Shown: positions 44,566 to 54,000 of the stretch, in pieces
Position numbering within the stretch: the stretch's first letter is position 1
Layout: every line of letters begins with the position of its first letter
Source: Gammaproteobacteria bacterium
Lineage (GTDB): Bacteria; Pseudomonadota; Gammaproteobacteria; JACKNK01
Length of the DNA stretch: 64,000 nucleotides
Direction of reading: 5' to 3'
Assembly (NCBI GenBank): GCA_024234895.1
Contig: JACKNJ010000006.1
Coordinates: 62,001-126,000, forward strand
Notes under the pieces: model-generated
Databases searched by the model: none
Seen by the model: only the letters and a program-made list of their open reading frames with translations
What the model was told of the DNA's origin: nothing
Position numbers and translations under genes: made by a program

Positions 44566-44862
44566 CTACGGGCATTCTGGGAGACTTAGGAGATTGTTCG
44601 GTTGCTCGCCATCAGCCTCAGTTTTGATGTATTTATTACCATAGCGACTTTTAGCAACGATAACATTAGCTCGCCGCCCATTGCGCATAACATAAAACGA
44701 CCACTTCCCAGACTCTATTCCTTGGATGGCCTGTTCTTGGGTTATTTTCCATGCACCACCACCATTCTCTGCACCAGTTTTCCCGCCCACATGAGTGATC
44801 CTTTCATGTGGATTTTGACGATCGCTCTTGTTGATGCAAGTAATTTCATGCGAAGCAGCCAT
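44566..44862 (-). CDS. DUF3892 family cassette protein
   Basis: A 98-residue protein with a DUF3892 domain: HEITCINKSDRQNPHERITH, then GGAWKITQEQAIQGIESGKW and the SFYVMRNGRRANVIVAKSRY segment ending GNKYIKTEADGEQPNNLLSL. The function of the family is unknown. ATG 44862 has GGAGG upstream (minus strand) and lies 27 nt after a GTTAGGC cassette boundary (44895-44889), as expected for the first gene of a cassette. Base composition is AT-rich. Confidence 0.87.
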   Translation of the reverse strand: MAASHEITCINKSDRQNPHERITHVGGKTGAENGGGAWKITQEQAIQGIESGKWSFYVMRNGRRANVIVAKSRYGNKYIKTEADGEQPNNLLSLPECP

Positions 44863-44888
44863 ATCAAACCTCCATTGTGAATTTGTTG

Positions 44889-44895
44889 GCCTAAC
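44889..44895 (-). other. attC half-site (R' box) at the truncated end of the cassette array
   Basis: GTTAGGC on the minus strand (GCCTAAC on plus) preceded by CTGAAGC matches a cassette boundary exactly. The other half of this attC is missing: 15 bp further right the 449-bp duplicated sequence begins, so the array was cut here. Confidence 0.55.
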
Positions 44896-44910
44896 GCTTC
44901 AGGGAATTGA

Positions 44911-45804
44911 GGGAATTGGGGTCAGGTCTCGCATTGTTGCATCACCCCATCTGTCGCGGTCAGCGCTTCCAGGAGTGTAGCCATCGTCGGTCGTTTCCGG
45001 GTATCGCCAGTCTCGTCGTGCGGGGATGCTCTGACCAAAGGCGATGGGCACGTCCCGATGGTCCTTTGCCCATCCTACGGGGCGGGTATCAGCAAGCCAG
45101 ACGGTCCGCTCGATGCGGGCCGTCTGGCTTTGATTCCTCCCACTCCCACGGCTTCCAGGGGCAGGCAAGGACTCCCGGGACCCTCGATCGCATGGATGCG
45201 ATCGTGGAGCGTACAGGGATGTATTCACAGCGAGTCCGGGGAGGCCTTGGCTGGCCCTGGAAGCCTTGCCACTTGAAACGGTGTCGCTCACGACATCTAC
45301 GACCCCCATACCCACGGTCGGAAGAAATCCGACGGGCGGATATGGCCGTACCCCCAATTGGGAATTGGGGTCAGGTCTCGCATTGTTGCATCACCCCATC
45401 TGTCGCGGTCAGCGCTTCTAGGAGTGTAGCCGTCGTCGGTCGTTTCCGGGTATCGCCAGTCTCGTCGTGCGGGGATGCTCTGACCAACGGCGATGGGCAC
45501 GTCCCGATGGTCCTTTGCCCATCCTACGGGGCGGGCACCAGCAAGTCAGATGGTCCGCTCGATGCGGGCCGTCTGGCTTTGATTCCTCCCACTCCCCCGG
45601 CTTCCAGGGGCAGGCAAGGCCTCCCGGGACCCTCGATCGCATGGATGCGATCGTGGAGCGTACAGGGATGTATTCACAGCGAGTCCCGGGAGGGCTTGGC
45701 TGGCCCTGGAAGCCTTGCCTCAAGACACGATGTCGCTCACGACATCTACACAACCCATACCCACGGTCGGAAGAAATCCGACGGCCGGATATGGCCGTAC
45801 CCCC
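44911..45804. repeat. Tandem duplication, two copies with a 449-bp period
   Basis: Copy 1 starts at 44911 (GGGAATTGGGGTCAGG) and copy 2 at 45360 with the same words. TATGGCCGTACCCCC ends copy 1 at 45341-45355 and copy 2 at 45790-45804, exactly 449 bp apart. Only scattered substitutions separate the copies. Each contains a hairpin AGCCAGACGG / CCGTCTGGCT followed by TTTGATT, a GATCGCAT/ATGCGATC palindrome and a GGGCA...TGCCC stem. No convincing gene is present, although frames stay open because of base composition. Confidence 0.9.
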
Positions 45805-45968
45805 CGAATCGCGGCGGGACGCCGCTCCCACAACCCCACAACCCCACAACCCCACAACCCACAAACCCCGGCAACAGCGAATACCGCTCAGGATTCCCCC
45901 CGAACAGCCGATTACGCCAGCAATCAGAATCCCCACCCGGACATGGCGGAAAATTTGACACTCGAATC
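45805..45968. repeat. REP half-element and short CACAACCC tandem repeat
   Basis: GCGGCGGGACGCCGCTCCCA (45811-45830) is a single right arm of the GTAGGAGCG-type REP. Directly after it are about five copies of the 8-mer ACAACCCC (45830-45870). The remainder up to the flgK promoter holds no supported feature. Confidence 0.65.
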
Positions 45969-45984
45969 TGGCACGGAATCTGCC
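45969..45984 (+). promoter_or_regulatory. Sigma-54 promoter of flgKL
   Basis: TGGCACGGAATCTGCC matches TGGCACG-N4-TTGCW except for two bases in the -12 box, keeping GG and GC at the right spacing. It lies 69 bp upstream of the flgK ATG and downstream of the inserted region. Confidence 0.7.
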
Positions 45985-46052
45985 ACCACCCGATTGAACA
46001 CGTCGGAGAACCCGACACCGGATTTCATCGAGAGTTAACAGAAGGCTTTTCC

Positions 46053-47996
46053 ATGGCCAGCACAGACGCCATGAGTGTCGGTCTCTCCGGGCTGCGCGCC
46101 GCGCAGCAGGCGATCAACACCACCGGCCACAACATCGCCAACGTCGGCACCGACGGCTACAGCCGCCAGAGCACCTCGCAGGTGTCCGGCGCGGCCATCG
46201 TCAAGGGGGCATCGACGGTCGGACTCGGTGTCACCGTCACCGGCACGGCGCGTGCGAGCGACCGCTATCTGAGCGGCGAACTGACGCGCATGAGCGCCGA
46301 ATTCGGCCAGGCCGACACCCAGTATCAGCTCAACGCGCGCCTCGACAGCCTGCTGTCCAGCGCCGACACCGGGCTGGCCGGCTTCTTCAATACGCTGGGC
46401 AAGAGCGCCGAGGCGGTCAGCGCCTCGCCGGCTTCGCTCGCGAATCGTCAGGTCCTGATCGCCGACGCGGGCCAGCTCGCGCAGGCAATGAACGCCGCCG
46501 CCGGCCAGATCGAGAGCCTCACCGACGAGGTCAACGACCGTCTGCGCAGCGGCGTCGCCGACGTCAACGCATTGAGCGCGCGCATCGCGCGGCTCAACGA
46601 CGAGATCGGCCTGGCCAGCGCCTCCGGCAAGAACCCGAACGACCTGCTCGACCAGCGCGACCAGCTGGTCAACGAACTCGCGGGCAAGACCAACATCCGC
46701 ACCCTGAACACGGCCGACAACGGCTTGGACATCCTCACCAGCTCCGGCGAATCGCTGGTGCACGGCGGCAGCTACCGTGAACTCGCGACCACGCGCGATC
46801 CGCTGCGCCCGGACCGCGTGCTGCTGGTCGGCAGCGACGGCAACGACATCTCCCGCGATCTCAACGGCGGCGAACTCAGCGGTCTGCTGAATTTCCGCGA
46901 CCAGGTGCTGAACCCGGCGCGCGACGAACTCGGTCGCCTGTCGGCCGCGCTCGCGCACGATTTCAACAGCCAGCACGCGCTCGGCATCGACCTCGACGGC
47001 AACGTCGGCGGCGACTTCTTCAGCGAACCGGCCCCGCGCGTGACGGTTGCCACCGGCAACACCGGCAGCGGCGCGCTGGCGGCAAACATTGCCGACGGCA
47101 GCGCGCTGACCACCAGCGAATACACCCTGACCTCGGTCGACGGCGCCAACCTGTATACGTTGACGCGCCTTTCCGACAACCAGACCTTCAGCATCGATAC
47201 CGCCGGCGCGGACCCGTACACCACCGCCGAGCTCGACGGCCTCACGCTGGACATCACCGCCGGCGCCGCCGCCGGCGACAGCTTCCTGATCCAGCCGGTG
47301 CAATACGCCGCGCAGGATCTGTCCGTCGAGATCACCGATGCCCGCAAGATCGCCGCCGCCAACCCGGTGGTCGCCGAGATCAACCCGGTCAACGCCGGCA
47401 GCGGCGCGATCAGCAACATCCAGATCGCCGACATGACCAGTCTGCCGCTGAGCGGCGCGCCGGTCAGTGGCGACCTGACGCTCACCTTCGACGCGACCCT
47501 CAACCAGTACACGCTGAACCCGGACCCGTTCACCGAGAGCCCGATCGCGTTCGATCCGGGCACGGATTCCGGCGGCAAGACCGTCAGCCTGCTCGACGGC
47601 GCGTTCAGCTTCACGCTGTCCGGCACGCCGGGCGACGGTGACGAACTGACGCTCTCCCACAACGCCGACGGCACCGGAGACAACCGCAACGCCGACAAGC
47701 TCAAGGGCATCCTCAACAACGGCCTGCTCGATGGCGGCACCACCTCGCTGACCAATGGCTACGCCTCGCTGGTCGCGCAGATCGGCAGCCAGACGCAGAC
47801 CGCCGAAACCAGCAGCCGCACCTTCAGCAACATGCTCAGCCAGGTGACCAGCCTGCGCGAGAGCATGGTCGGCGTGAACCTCGACGAGGAAGCCGCCAAC
47901 CTGATCAAGTTCCAGCAGGCCTATCAGGCCTCGGCGCAGGTGATATCCACCGCCGAAAGCCTGTTCAGCACGCTGTTGCAGGCGGTCGGACGATGA
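46053..47996 (+). CDS. flgK: Flagellar hook-associated protein 1, FlgK
   Basis: Hook-filament junction protein. The 647-residue product starts ASTDAMSVGLSGLRAAQQAI and has NTTGHNIANVGTDGYSRQST. A long coiled region (NALSARIARLNDEIGLASAS) and variable outer domains follow. It ends with the conserved VNLDEEAANLIKFQQAYQAS and QVISTAESLFSTLLQAVGR. I start at ATG 46053, the first residue of the family. The same frame is open for more than 1 kb upstream through the duplicated repeats, but that segment has no protein similarity. Confidence 0.96.
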   Translation: MASTDAMSVGLSGLRAAQQAINTTGHNIANVGTDGYSRQSTSQVSGAAIVKGASTVGLGVTVTGTARASDRYLSGELTRMSAEFGQADTQYQLNARLDSLLSSADTGLAGFFNTLGKSAEAVSASPASLANRQVLIADAGQLAQAMNAAAGQIESLTDEVNDRLRSGVADVNALSARIARLNDEIGLASASGKNPNDLLDQRDQLVNELAGKTNIRTLNTADNGLDILTSSGESLVHGGSYRELATTRDPLRPDRVLLVGSDGNDISRDLNGGELSGLLNFRDQVLNPARDELGRLSAALAHDFNSQHALGIDLDGNVGGDFFSEPAPRVTVATGNTGSGALAANIADGSALTTSEYTLTSVDGANLYTLTRLSDNQTFSIDTAGADPYTTAELDGLTLDITAGAAAGDSFLIQPVQYAAQDLSVEITDARKIAAANPVVAEINPVNAGSGAISNIQIADMTSLPLSGAPVSGDLTLTFDATLNQYTLNPDPFTESPIAFDPGTDSGGKTVSLLDGAFSFTLSGTPGDGDELTLSHNADGTGDNRNADKLKGILNNGLLDGGTTSLTNGYASLVAQIGSQTQTAETSSRTFSNMLSQVTSLRESMVGVNLDEEAANLIKFQQAYQASAQVISTAESLFSTLLQAVGR

Positions 47997-48016
47997 ACGC
48001 GTTCATGAACATCGTT

Positions 48017-48243
48017 AAGCGCCAAGACGCGAAGACGCCAAGGACGCAAAGCCACCTGGAATCGCTCGCGCCCGTAGGCCGGTTTAAGGCGCGCAGCGCC
48101 GTAGCCGGCGTTCGGCGGGTAGCCATTGCCGAGGCATCAAGCCGGCAACGCGCCGCTTATGCCGGCCTACATCCGGGCGCGCGTCCCCGCCCCACCAATT
48201 CCAATCCCCTTTGCGACCTTGGCGTCTTCGCGCCTTGGCGCTT
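48017..48243. repeat. Large nested inverted repeat between flgK and flgL
   Basis: Outer arms 48017-48051 (AAGCGCCAAGACGCGAAGAC ...) and 48209-48243 are 35 nt long with two mismatches. Inside them is a second palindrome, GTAGGCCGG (48074) / CCGGCCTAC (48162), of the family seen at 27467-27559. The element fills almost the whole flgK-flgL gap. Confidence 0.85.
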
Positions 48244-48281
48244 GATGGCCGCGTCGCAAGACCCGGTCGGGAGCTAACGCC

Positions 48282-49829
48282 ATGCGTGTTTCCACCGCCG
48301 ATTTCTACCGTACCGGCCTCGCCAACATGATGAACAAGCAGGCCGAGGCGATGCAGACCCAGACCCAGCTGTCCTCGGGCAAGCGCTTCGAGACCGCCGG
48401 GCAGGACCCGCTTGCCGCCGCGACCGCGCAGCGCCTCAACGCGCGCATCGCGGAACTCGCCGCGCAGAACGGCAACATCGAACAGGCGCGCACCACGCTG
48501 AGCATGGAGGAGACCGCGCTGAATGGCGTGACCGACATCCTCAACGAGTTGCGCGAGATCGCGCTCGCCGCCAACAACCCGACCATGGATTCGAACACGC
48601 TGGCCGCGCAGGCCACATTGGTGGAGAACCGTCTCGACGACCTGCTGGCAATCGCCAACAGCCGTGACGAGAACGGCAACTACCTGTTCTCCGGTTACTC
48701 CGAGGCCACCCAGGCCTTCAGCAAGGACGCCAACGGCGTGGTCACCTTCCACGGCAGCCAGAGTCAGCGCAACGTCGCGGTCGGCGACGGCCAGACCGTC
48801 GGCATGGCCGATACCGGCTTTGCCGTGTTCCAGAACCTTCGCAGCGGCAACGGCGATTTCGCCATCGACGCCAACGCCGGCAATACCGGCACCGGCACGG
48901 TCAAGCCCGGCGAGGTGATCGACCCGAGTGCCTGGGACGGCCAGAGCTACGAAATCCAGCTCGCCTCGCGCACCGCGATCGACGCCAGCGCGCTCACCTT
49001 CACCGACAACGGCACCGACGACGCGCTCGGTTACCAGCTCGAGATCAACGGCACCGTGGTCGACACCCTGGCCGAAGGCGACACCCGCACGCTCGACGAC
49101 ATCGCCACCAACATCACCGCGCAGGCCGGCACCACCGGCGTGTCCGCGGAGGTCAAGGACGGCGTGCTGTATCTCGTCAACGACAACCCCGGCGCGGGTC
49201 CGATCACGATCCGTGAATCGATCACCGGCGCCACCGACGCCACCGATGCCGTGGTCGGCTTCCTCGGCGGCACGCTGCGCAATGCCAACAGCTCGATCGA
49301 GACCAACATCGACGCCGAGGCGGACGCCTGGCTGGTGATGGACTCGACCGGCGCCCTGGTCGAGGCCGGCACCTACGCGACCGGCACCGCGATCGAATTC
49401 GCCGGCATCACCACCGCGATCACCGGCGCGCCGGAGAACGGCGACCGCTTCACGGTGGAACCAAGCGAGCGGCAGGACCTGTTCGCGACCGTCAAACGCT
49501 TCGCCGACAGCCTCGCCGGCGGTGCCCTGACGCCGACCCAGCGTGCCGCCATGCAGAGCGAGCTGAACCAGGTCATCGAGGAACTCGACGGCGGCCTGGC
49601 CGGTATCGACGTCATCCGCACCGACCTCGGCACCCGCCTGTCGACGCTGGACCGCCGCGAGGACGCCAATTCCGCGCTCGACCTGCAAATGCGCAAGGTG
49701 CTGTCCAGCGTCGAGGACGCCGACATCGCCGAACTCGCCACCAGGCTGAGCGAGCAGATGCTCGCCCTGCAGGCCGCCCAGCAATCCTTCATCCGCATCC
49801 AGGGGCTGAATCTGTTCGATCTGCTTTGA
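48282..49829 (+). CDS. flgL: Flagellar hook-associated protein 3, FlgL
   Basis: Second hook-filament junction protein. The 515-residue product has the flagellin-like N-terminus MRVSTADFYRTGLANMMNKQ with QTQTQLSSGKRFETAGQDPL, and the C-terminus DADIAELATRLSEQMLALQA and SFIRIQGLNLFDLL. It is longer than the Escherichia coli protein because of an enlarged surface domain (about 170-400) rich in Thr/Asp/Gly. It is probably transcribed with flgK, though the inverted repeat between them may cut expression. Confidence 0.95.
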   Translation: MRVSTADFYRTGLANMMNKQAEAMQTQTQLSSGKRFETAGQDPLAAATAQRLNARIAELAAQNGNIEQARTTLSMEETALNGVTDILNELREIALAANNPTMDSNTLAAQATLVENRLDDLLAIANSRDENGNYLFSGYSEATQAFSKDANGVVTFHGSQSQRNVAVGDGQTVGMADTGFAVFQNLRSGNGDFAIDANAGNTGTGTVKPGEVIDPSAWDGQSYEIQLASRTAIDASALTFTDNGTDDALGYQLEINGTVVDTLAEGDTRTLDDIATNITAQAGTTGVSAEVKDGVLYLVNDNPGAGPITIRESITGATDATDAVVGFLGGTLRNANSSIETNIDAEADAWLVMDSTGALVEAGTYATGTAIEFAGITTAITGAPENGDRFTVEPSERQDLFATVKRFADSLAGGALTPTQRAAMQSELNQVIEELDGGLAGIDVIRTDLGTRLSTLDRREDANSALDLQMRKVLSSVEDADIAELATRLSEQMLALQAAQQSFIRIQGLNLFDLL

Positions 49830-49907
49830 TCGTGGTCTCATGCTCCGATCGGCGCCGTCGATTGCATCAAGGATATGCCTCCCCCCGCCGACTTCGGCTG
49901 AGCCGCC

Positions 49908-51098
49908 ATGAACCCGACCTCATTGCCCAATGCCCCGATGCACCCGCGCGCCGACGGCCCGGTCGCCATGGCGCCGGGCATCCGGCGCGCCCAGGTCCTG
50001 GGCGACAACGAAGCTCACGCGGCGGCGAGCCTGGCCGCCGCACTGGCGATGCCCGATTCCGCCGGAACGATGTTCTTCTGTTCACCGGACTACGACCCGG
50101 AATGGCTCGCCACCGAGTTGAATCAACGCTTCGACGAACCGCTGATCGGCTGCACGAGCGCCGGTGAGATCGGCGAGCGCTACCAGACCGGCGGCATCAC
50201 CGCGATCGCCTTCCCCGCCGAATCCTTCCATCTGCACACGCTGCTGATCGACGATGTCGACCAGCTCAACCCGGCGGCGATCCGGCAGAGGCTGGATGCA
50301 ATCCGCACGCAGCTGCGCTTCGGCACCGATTTCGACCCCGAACGGATGTTCGGCTATCTGCTGATCGACGGGTTGTCGATGAAGGAAGAGATGGTTGCCG
50401 CGACCCTGCATGCGGCCCTGCCCCAGCTCCGCATTCTCGGCGGCTCGGCCGGCGACGCGCTGCGCTTCAAGGAAACCCGCGTCTTCGCCGACGGTGGCTT
50501 CCGCGCCGGGCGCGCGGTGCTGGTGCTGATCGAAACCCGCCTCGATTTCGAGTTGTTCAAGTTCCAGCACTTCGAACCCACCGAGGTCGACATGGTGGTG
50601 ACCGGCTGCGTGCCCAACCGCCGCTTCGTCAGCGAGATCGATGGCGAACCGGCCGCGCGGCGCTTCGCCGAGATCATCGGTGTCGACCCCGGCGCGCTCG
50701 ACCCGCAAACCTTCTCGAACCATCCGCTGATGCTGGAGATCGGCAACGAATGGAACGTGCGCGCCATCGAAAAGGTCACCGAAGACGACGGCCTGACCTT
50801 CTACTGCGCCATCGATTACGGCCTGCCGCTGACCCTGGGACGGAGCACCGGTCTGGCGCGCACGCTGGCGCACCAGATCGCGGCCTTGCAGGCCCGCTTC
50901 ACGCGCATCGACGCGACCCTCGGCTGCGACTGCATCCTGCGGCGTCTTGAGATGACTCAACGTAACGACACGGAAGCCGTCGAGGCGCTCCTCGGACAGC
51001 TACACTTCGTCGGATTCAACACCTACGGCGAACAGTTCAACGGAGTGCACGTCAACCAGACCCTGGTCGGCGTGGTTCTGGGAGAAAAGGCCCCATGA
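49908..51098 (+). CDS. FIST-domain sensor protein (NosP-like)
   Basis: A 396-residue cytoplasmic protein made of FIST N and FIST C domains: FFCSPDYDPEWLATELNQRF, PLIGCTSAGEIGERYQTGGI and the LRILGGSAGDALRFKETRVF segment, then FIST_C with CDCILRRLEM and GFNTYGEQFNGVHVNQTLVG. FIST proteins bind small ligands; one subgroup, NosP, binds heme/NO and controls a neighbouring hybrid histidine kinase. The gene overlaps the downstream kinase by ATGA, exactly that arrangement, so it is probably the input sensor. Heme binding cannot be shown from sequence. ATG 49908 is preceded by a weak ribosome site. Confidence 0.87.
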   Translation: MNPTSLPNAPMHPRADGPVAMAPGIRRAQVLGDNEAHAAASLAAALAMPDSAGTMFFCSPDYDPEWLATELNQRFDEPLIGCTSAGEIGERYQTGGITAIAFPAESFHLHTLLIDDVDQLNPAAIRQRLDAIRTQLRFGTDFDPERMFGYLLIDGLSMKEEMVAATLHAALPQLRILGGSAGDALRFKETRVFADGGFRAGRAVLVLIETRLDFELFKFQHFEPTEVDMVVTGCVPNRRFVSEIDGEPAARRFAEIIGVDPGALDPQTFSNHPLMLEIGNEWNVRAIEKVTEDDGLTFYCAIDYGLPLTLGRSTGLARTLAHQIAALQARFTRIDATLGCDCILRRLEMTQRNDTEAVEALLGQLHFVGFNTYGEQFNGVHVNQTLVGVVLGEKAP

Positions 51099-54000
51099 CC
51101 AGCGACCCCGAAAACCATCCGGCACCGCCCCCCTCGCCCCCTTCATCGAACGCCGACAACGACAACATCGAGTCGTTGCGCACGCAGATCGCCCAGCTGG
51201 GCAAGGTCAACGAGGCGCTCAAGGAACGTGTCAAGAAGAGCGTGAACGCCTCCGGCGATATCCACGCCCTGTTCGAGAACAACATCCTGCTGCAGACGGA
51301 GATCGACCGGCAGACCCTGGTCCTCCGCCAGGCCAAGGAAGCCGCCGAAGCGGCCAGCCGCGCCAAGAGCGAATTCCTCGCCAGCATGAGCCACGAGATC
51401 CGCACGCCGATCAACGGCGTGCTGGGCTCGCTGGAACTGCTCAACCGTTTCGACCTCAGCGCGCGTCAGCAGCGCTTCGTCGACGATGCGATGCGCTCCG
51501 GCGAGGCGTTGCTCGCCGTGATCACCGACATCCTCGAATTCTCCCGGATCGAGACCAACGAGATCACCATCGACAGCGCGCCGGTCGACATCCACGACCT
51601 GATCGATGACGCGGTCACCATGGTCGGGCACAAGGCCCGCCAGAAGGGTGTCGAGATCCTGGTCGATGTCGGCTGGCACGCGCGGCGTCGGGTGCTCGGT
51701 GACGGCCCCCGCCTGCGCCAGATCCTGGTCAACCTGATCGGCAACGCGGTCAAGTTCACCGATCGCGGCATGGTATCGATCACCGTCGATTTCGCGCCCG
51801 GCGGGTCCGACGCCGCCGACGGCGTTCTGCATTGTTCGATCGAGGACACCGGAATCGGCCTAGATCCCGGGCAGGCCGAGCAACTGTTCGCGGCGTTTGC
51901 CCAGGCCGACACATCCCTCACCCGCCTCCACCACGGCATCGGACTCGGTCTGACCATCTCGAAGCGCCTGGTCGAGCTCATGGGCGGCGAGATCCATGCC
52001 ACGGGCACGCCCGGCAAGGGAGCGCATTTCTGGTTCGACATCCCGATGCGCCCATGGGGCGAGGACGACATCGATCCGCCCGCGCCGAATCCGCTGTTCA
52101 GCGGCGTGCGTCTGCTGATCGTCGACGACCATGCCGAATTCAGCGAACTGCTGAAGCTCAAGCTCGACGCCCTCGGCTTCAGTGTCACCGTCGCGCACGA
52201 CAGCGATACGGCGATGTACGAACTGATCCGTGCGCTGGCCGACGCCGACCCCTACCGTATCGCCACCATCGACGAACTGATGCCGGATGTGTCCGGCACC
52301 GAACTGATCGATCGCATCCGCGCCACCTCCGGTCTCGAACAGACCCGCCTGCTGATGCTGACCGGCGTGGAACAGATGATCGCCGAGGCGGAAGGCGGCC
52401 CCAAGGCGGACCGGATTCTGAACAAGCCGGCGCGTGACGCGGACATCGTGGCCGCGCTGGAACGGCTGATCCGCATGGATTCCGGGCCGGGCACCCGGCG
52501 GCAGATCCAGACGCGCACCTATATCGCATCGCCGAAGGTACTGGTCGCCGAGGACAATCTGGTCAACCAGCACGTCGTGGTCGCGCAGCTGGAAGCCCTG
52601 GACTGTCGGGTCGAAGTGGTCGGCAACGGCGCCCTCGCCGAGGAGGCGATGCGCAACGACCATTACGATCTGGTGCTGATGGATTGCCACATGCCGGTCA
52701 TGGACGGCATGACCGCGACGCGCCAGATCCGGGCCACCGGCGACGCCACGACCCCCATCGTGGCACTGACCGCCGACGTGCGTTCCGGCGTCCGCGAACA
52801 CTGCGTCGAAGCCGGCATGAACGACTACCTGCCGAAGCCCTTCAAGGGCGACGAGCTCAGGGCGATCCTCGAAAAATGGCTGCCGGCCAGGAAACCGGAC
52901 ACGAGCAGGCCGGTCGCCAAACGGGGCGGCATCCCATCCGGCCCGAACGCCGACGCGGACCTCGCCGACGTGTTCCAGCCCAAGGCCCTGGCGGACCTGC
53001 GTCATCTCAGTCTGCAACTGGGTCGCGATGTGCACAGCAACGCGATCACGCAGTTCATCGGGGAAACACCGAACCAGATCAGCGCGATGCGCGATGCCCT
53101 GACCAACTGCGACATCGAGACCCTCGGGCGCATCGCGCATACCCTGAAATCGTCCAGCCGCACGCTTGGCGGCGTCGCGATGCCCGATTCCTGCGCGGCT
53201 CTCGAAGCCGCTTGCCGCGCGGATCAGCGCGAGACGAGCGCGACCGCGCTTGCCGCGCACGTCGAACGCATCGCCGCACAGTTCGAGGCGCTGACACCGC
53301 ATCTGCGCAAAGCCCTCGAAACGCTCGCCCTGCCGGAACTCGACGACACGCATGCCGGCAGCGGCCTGTCGCGGGGTCAGGCCGACAACTCCGAGCAGGC
53401 ATTGATCCTGGTCGTGGATGACGACCCCTTCTTCCTGGACACCACCAGCGCGACGCTGGAAGCGGCCGGGTTCAAGGTCGAGCAGGCCGACAGCGGCAAG
53501 GCCGCGCTCGCCTGGGCCAGGCGCAACGTGGCGGATCTGGTCCTGCTGGACGCGGTCATGGCCGATCTCGACGGCTTCACCGTGTGTCGCGAGATCCGCG
53601 CCCTGTGGGAACACGAGGACCCGCCGATCCTGATGGTCACCGGCCTGGAGGACGTCGAGTCGGTCGAAGACGCATTCGAGGCCGGCGCCGAGGGCTTCAT
53701 CACCAAACCGGTCAACTACCCGATCCTGGTCCATCGCGTGCGTTTCCAGCTGCGCGCCGCCCAGGACCAGCGGCAACTGCGCGACAGCCGCGAGAAGCTG
53801 AATCGCGCGCAGGAAGTCGCCCGTCTCGGCTACTGGCGCTGGGTGGTCGGCAGCGACCTTTTCGAGGTGTCGGAGCACCTGCAGAAGATGGCCGGCATCC
53901 CGGTGGGCAGCCGCAACATCCACCTGCGCGACTATCTCGAACTGGTTCGCGCCGAGGACCGCCGCAAGATCGAGCGCACCATCCGCGCGGCCGCCACGGG

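Noticed and set aside
44907..46052. Long open frame running from the repeats into flgK (would give a 1029-residue protein)
   Set aside because: The added ~382 residues come from the duplicated non-coding repeats and have no protein-like composition; flgK homology starts exactly at ATG 46053 with a nearby promoter.
49860..49890. Possible sigma-54 promoter upstream of the FIST gene (CGGCGCCGTCGATTGCA)
   Set aside because: The GG and GC elements are 11 rather than 10 bp apart and other positions match poorly.
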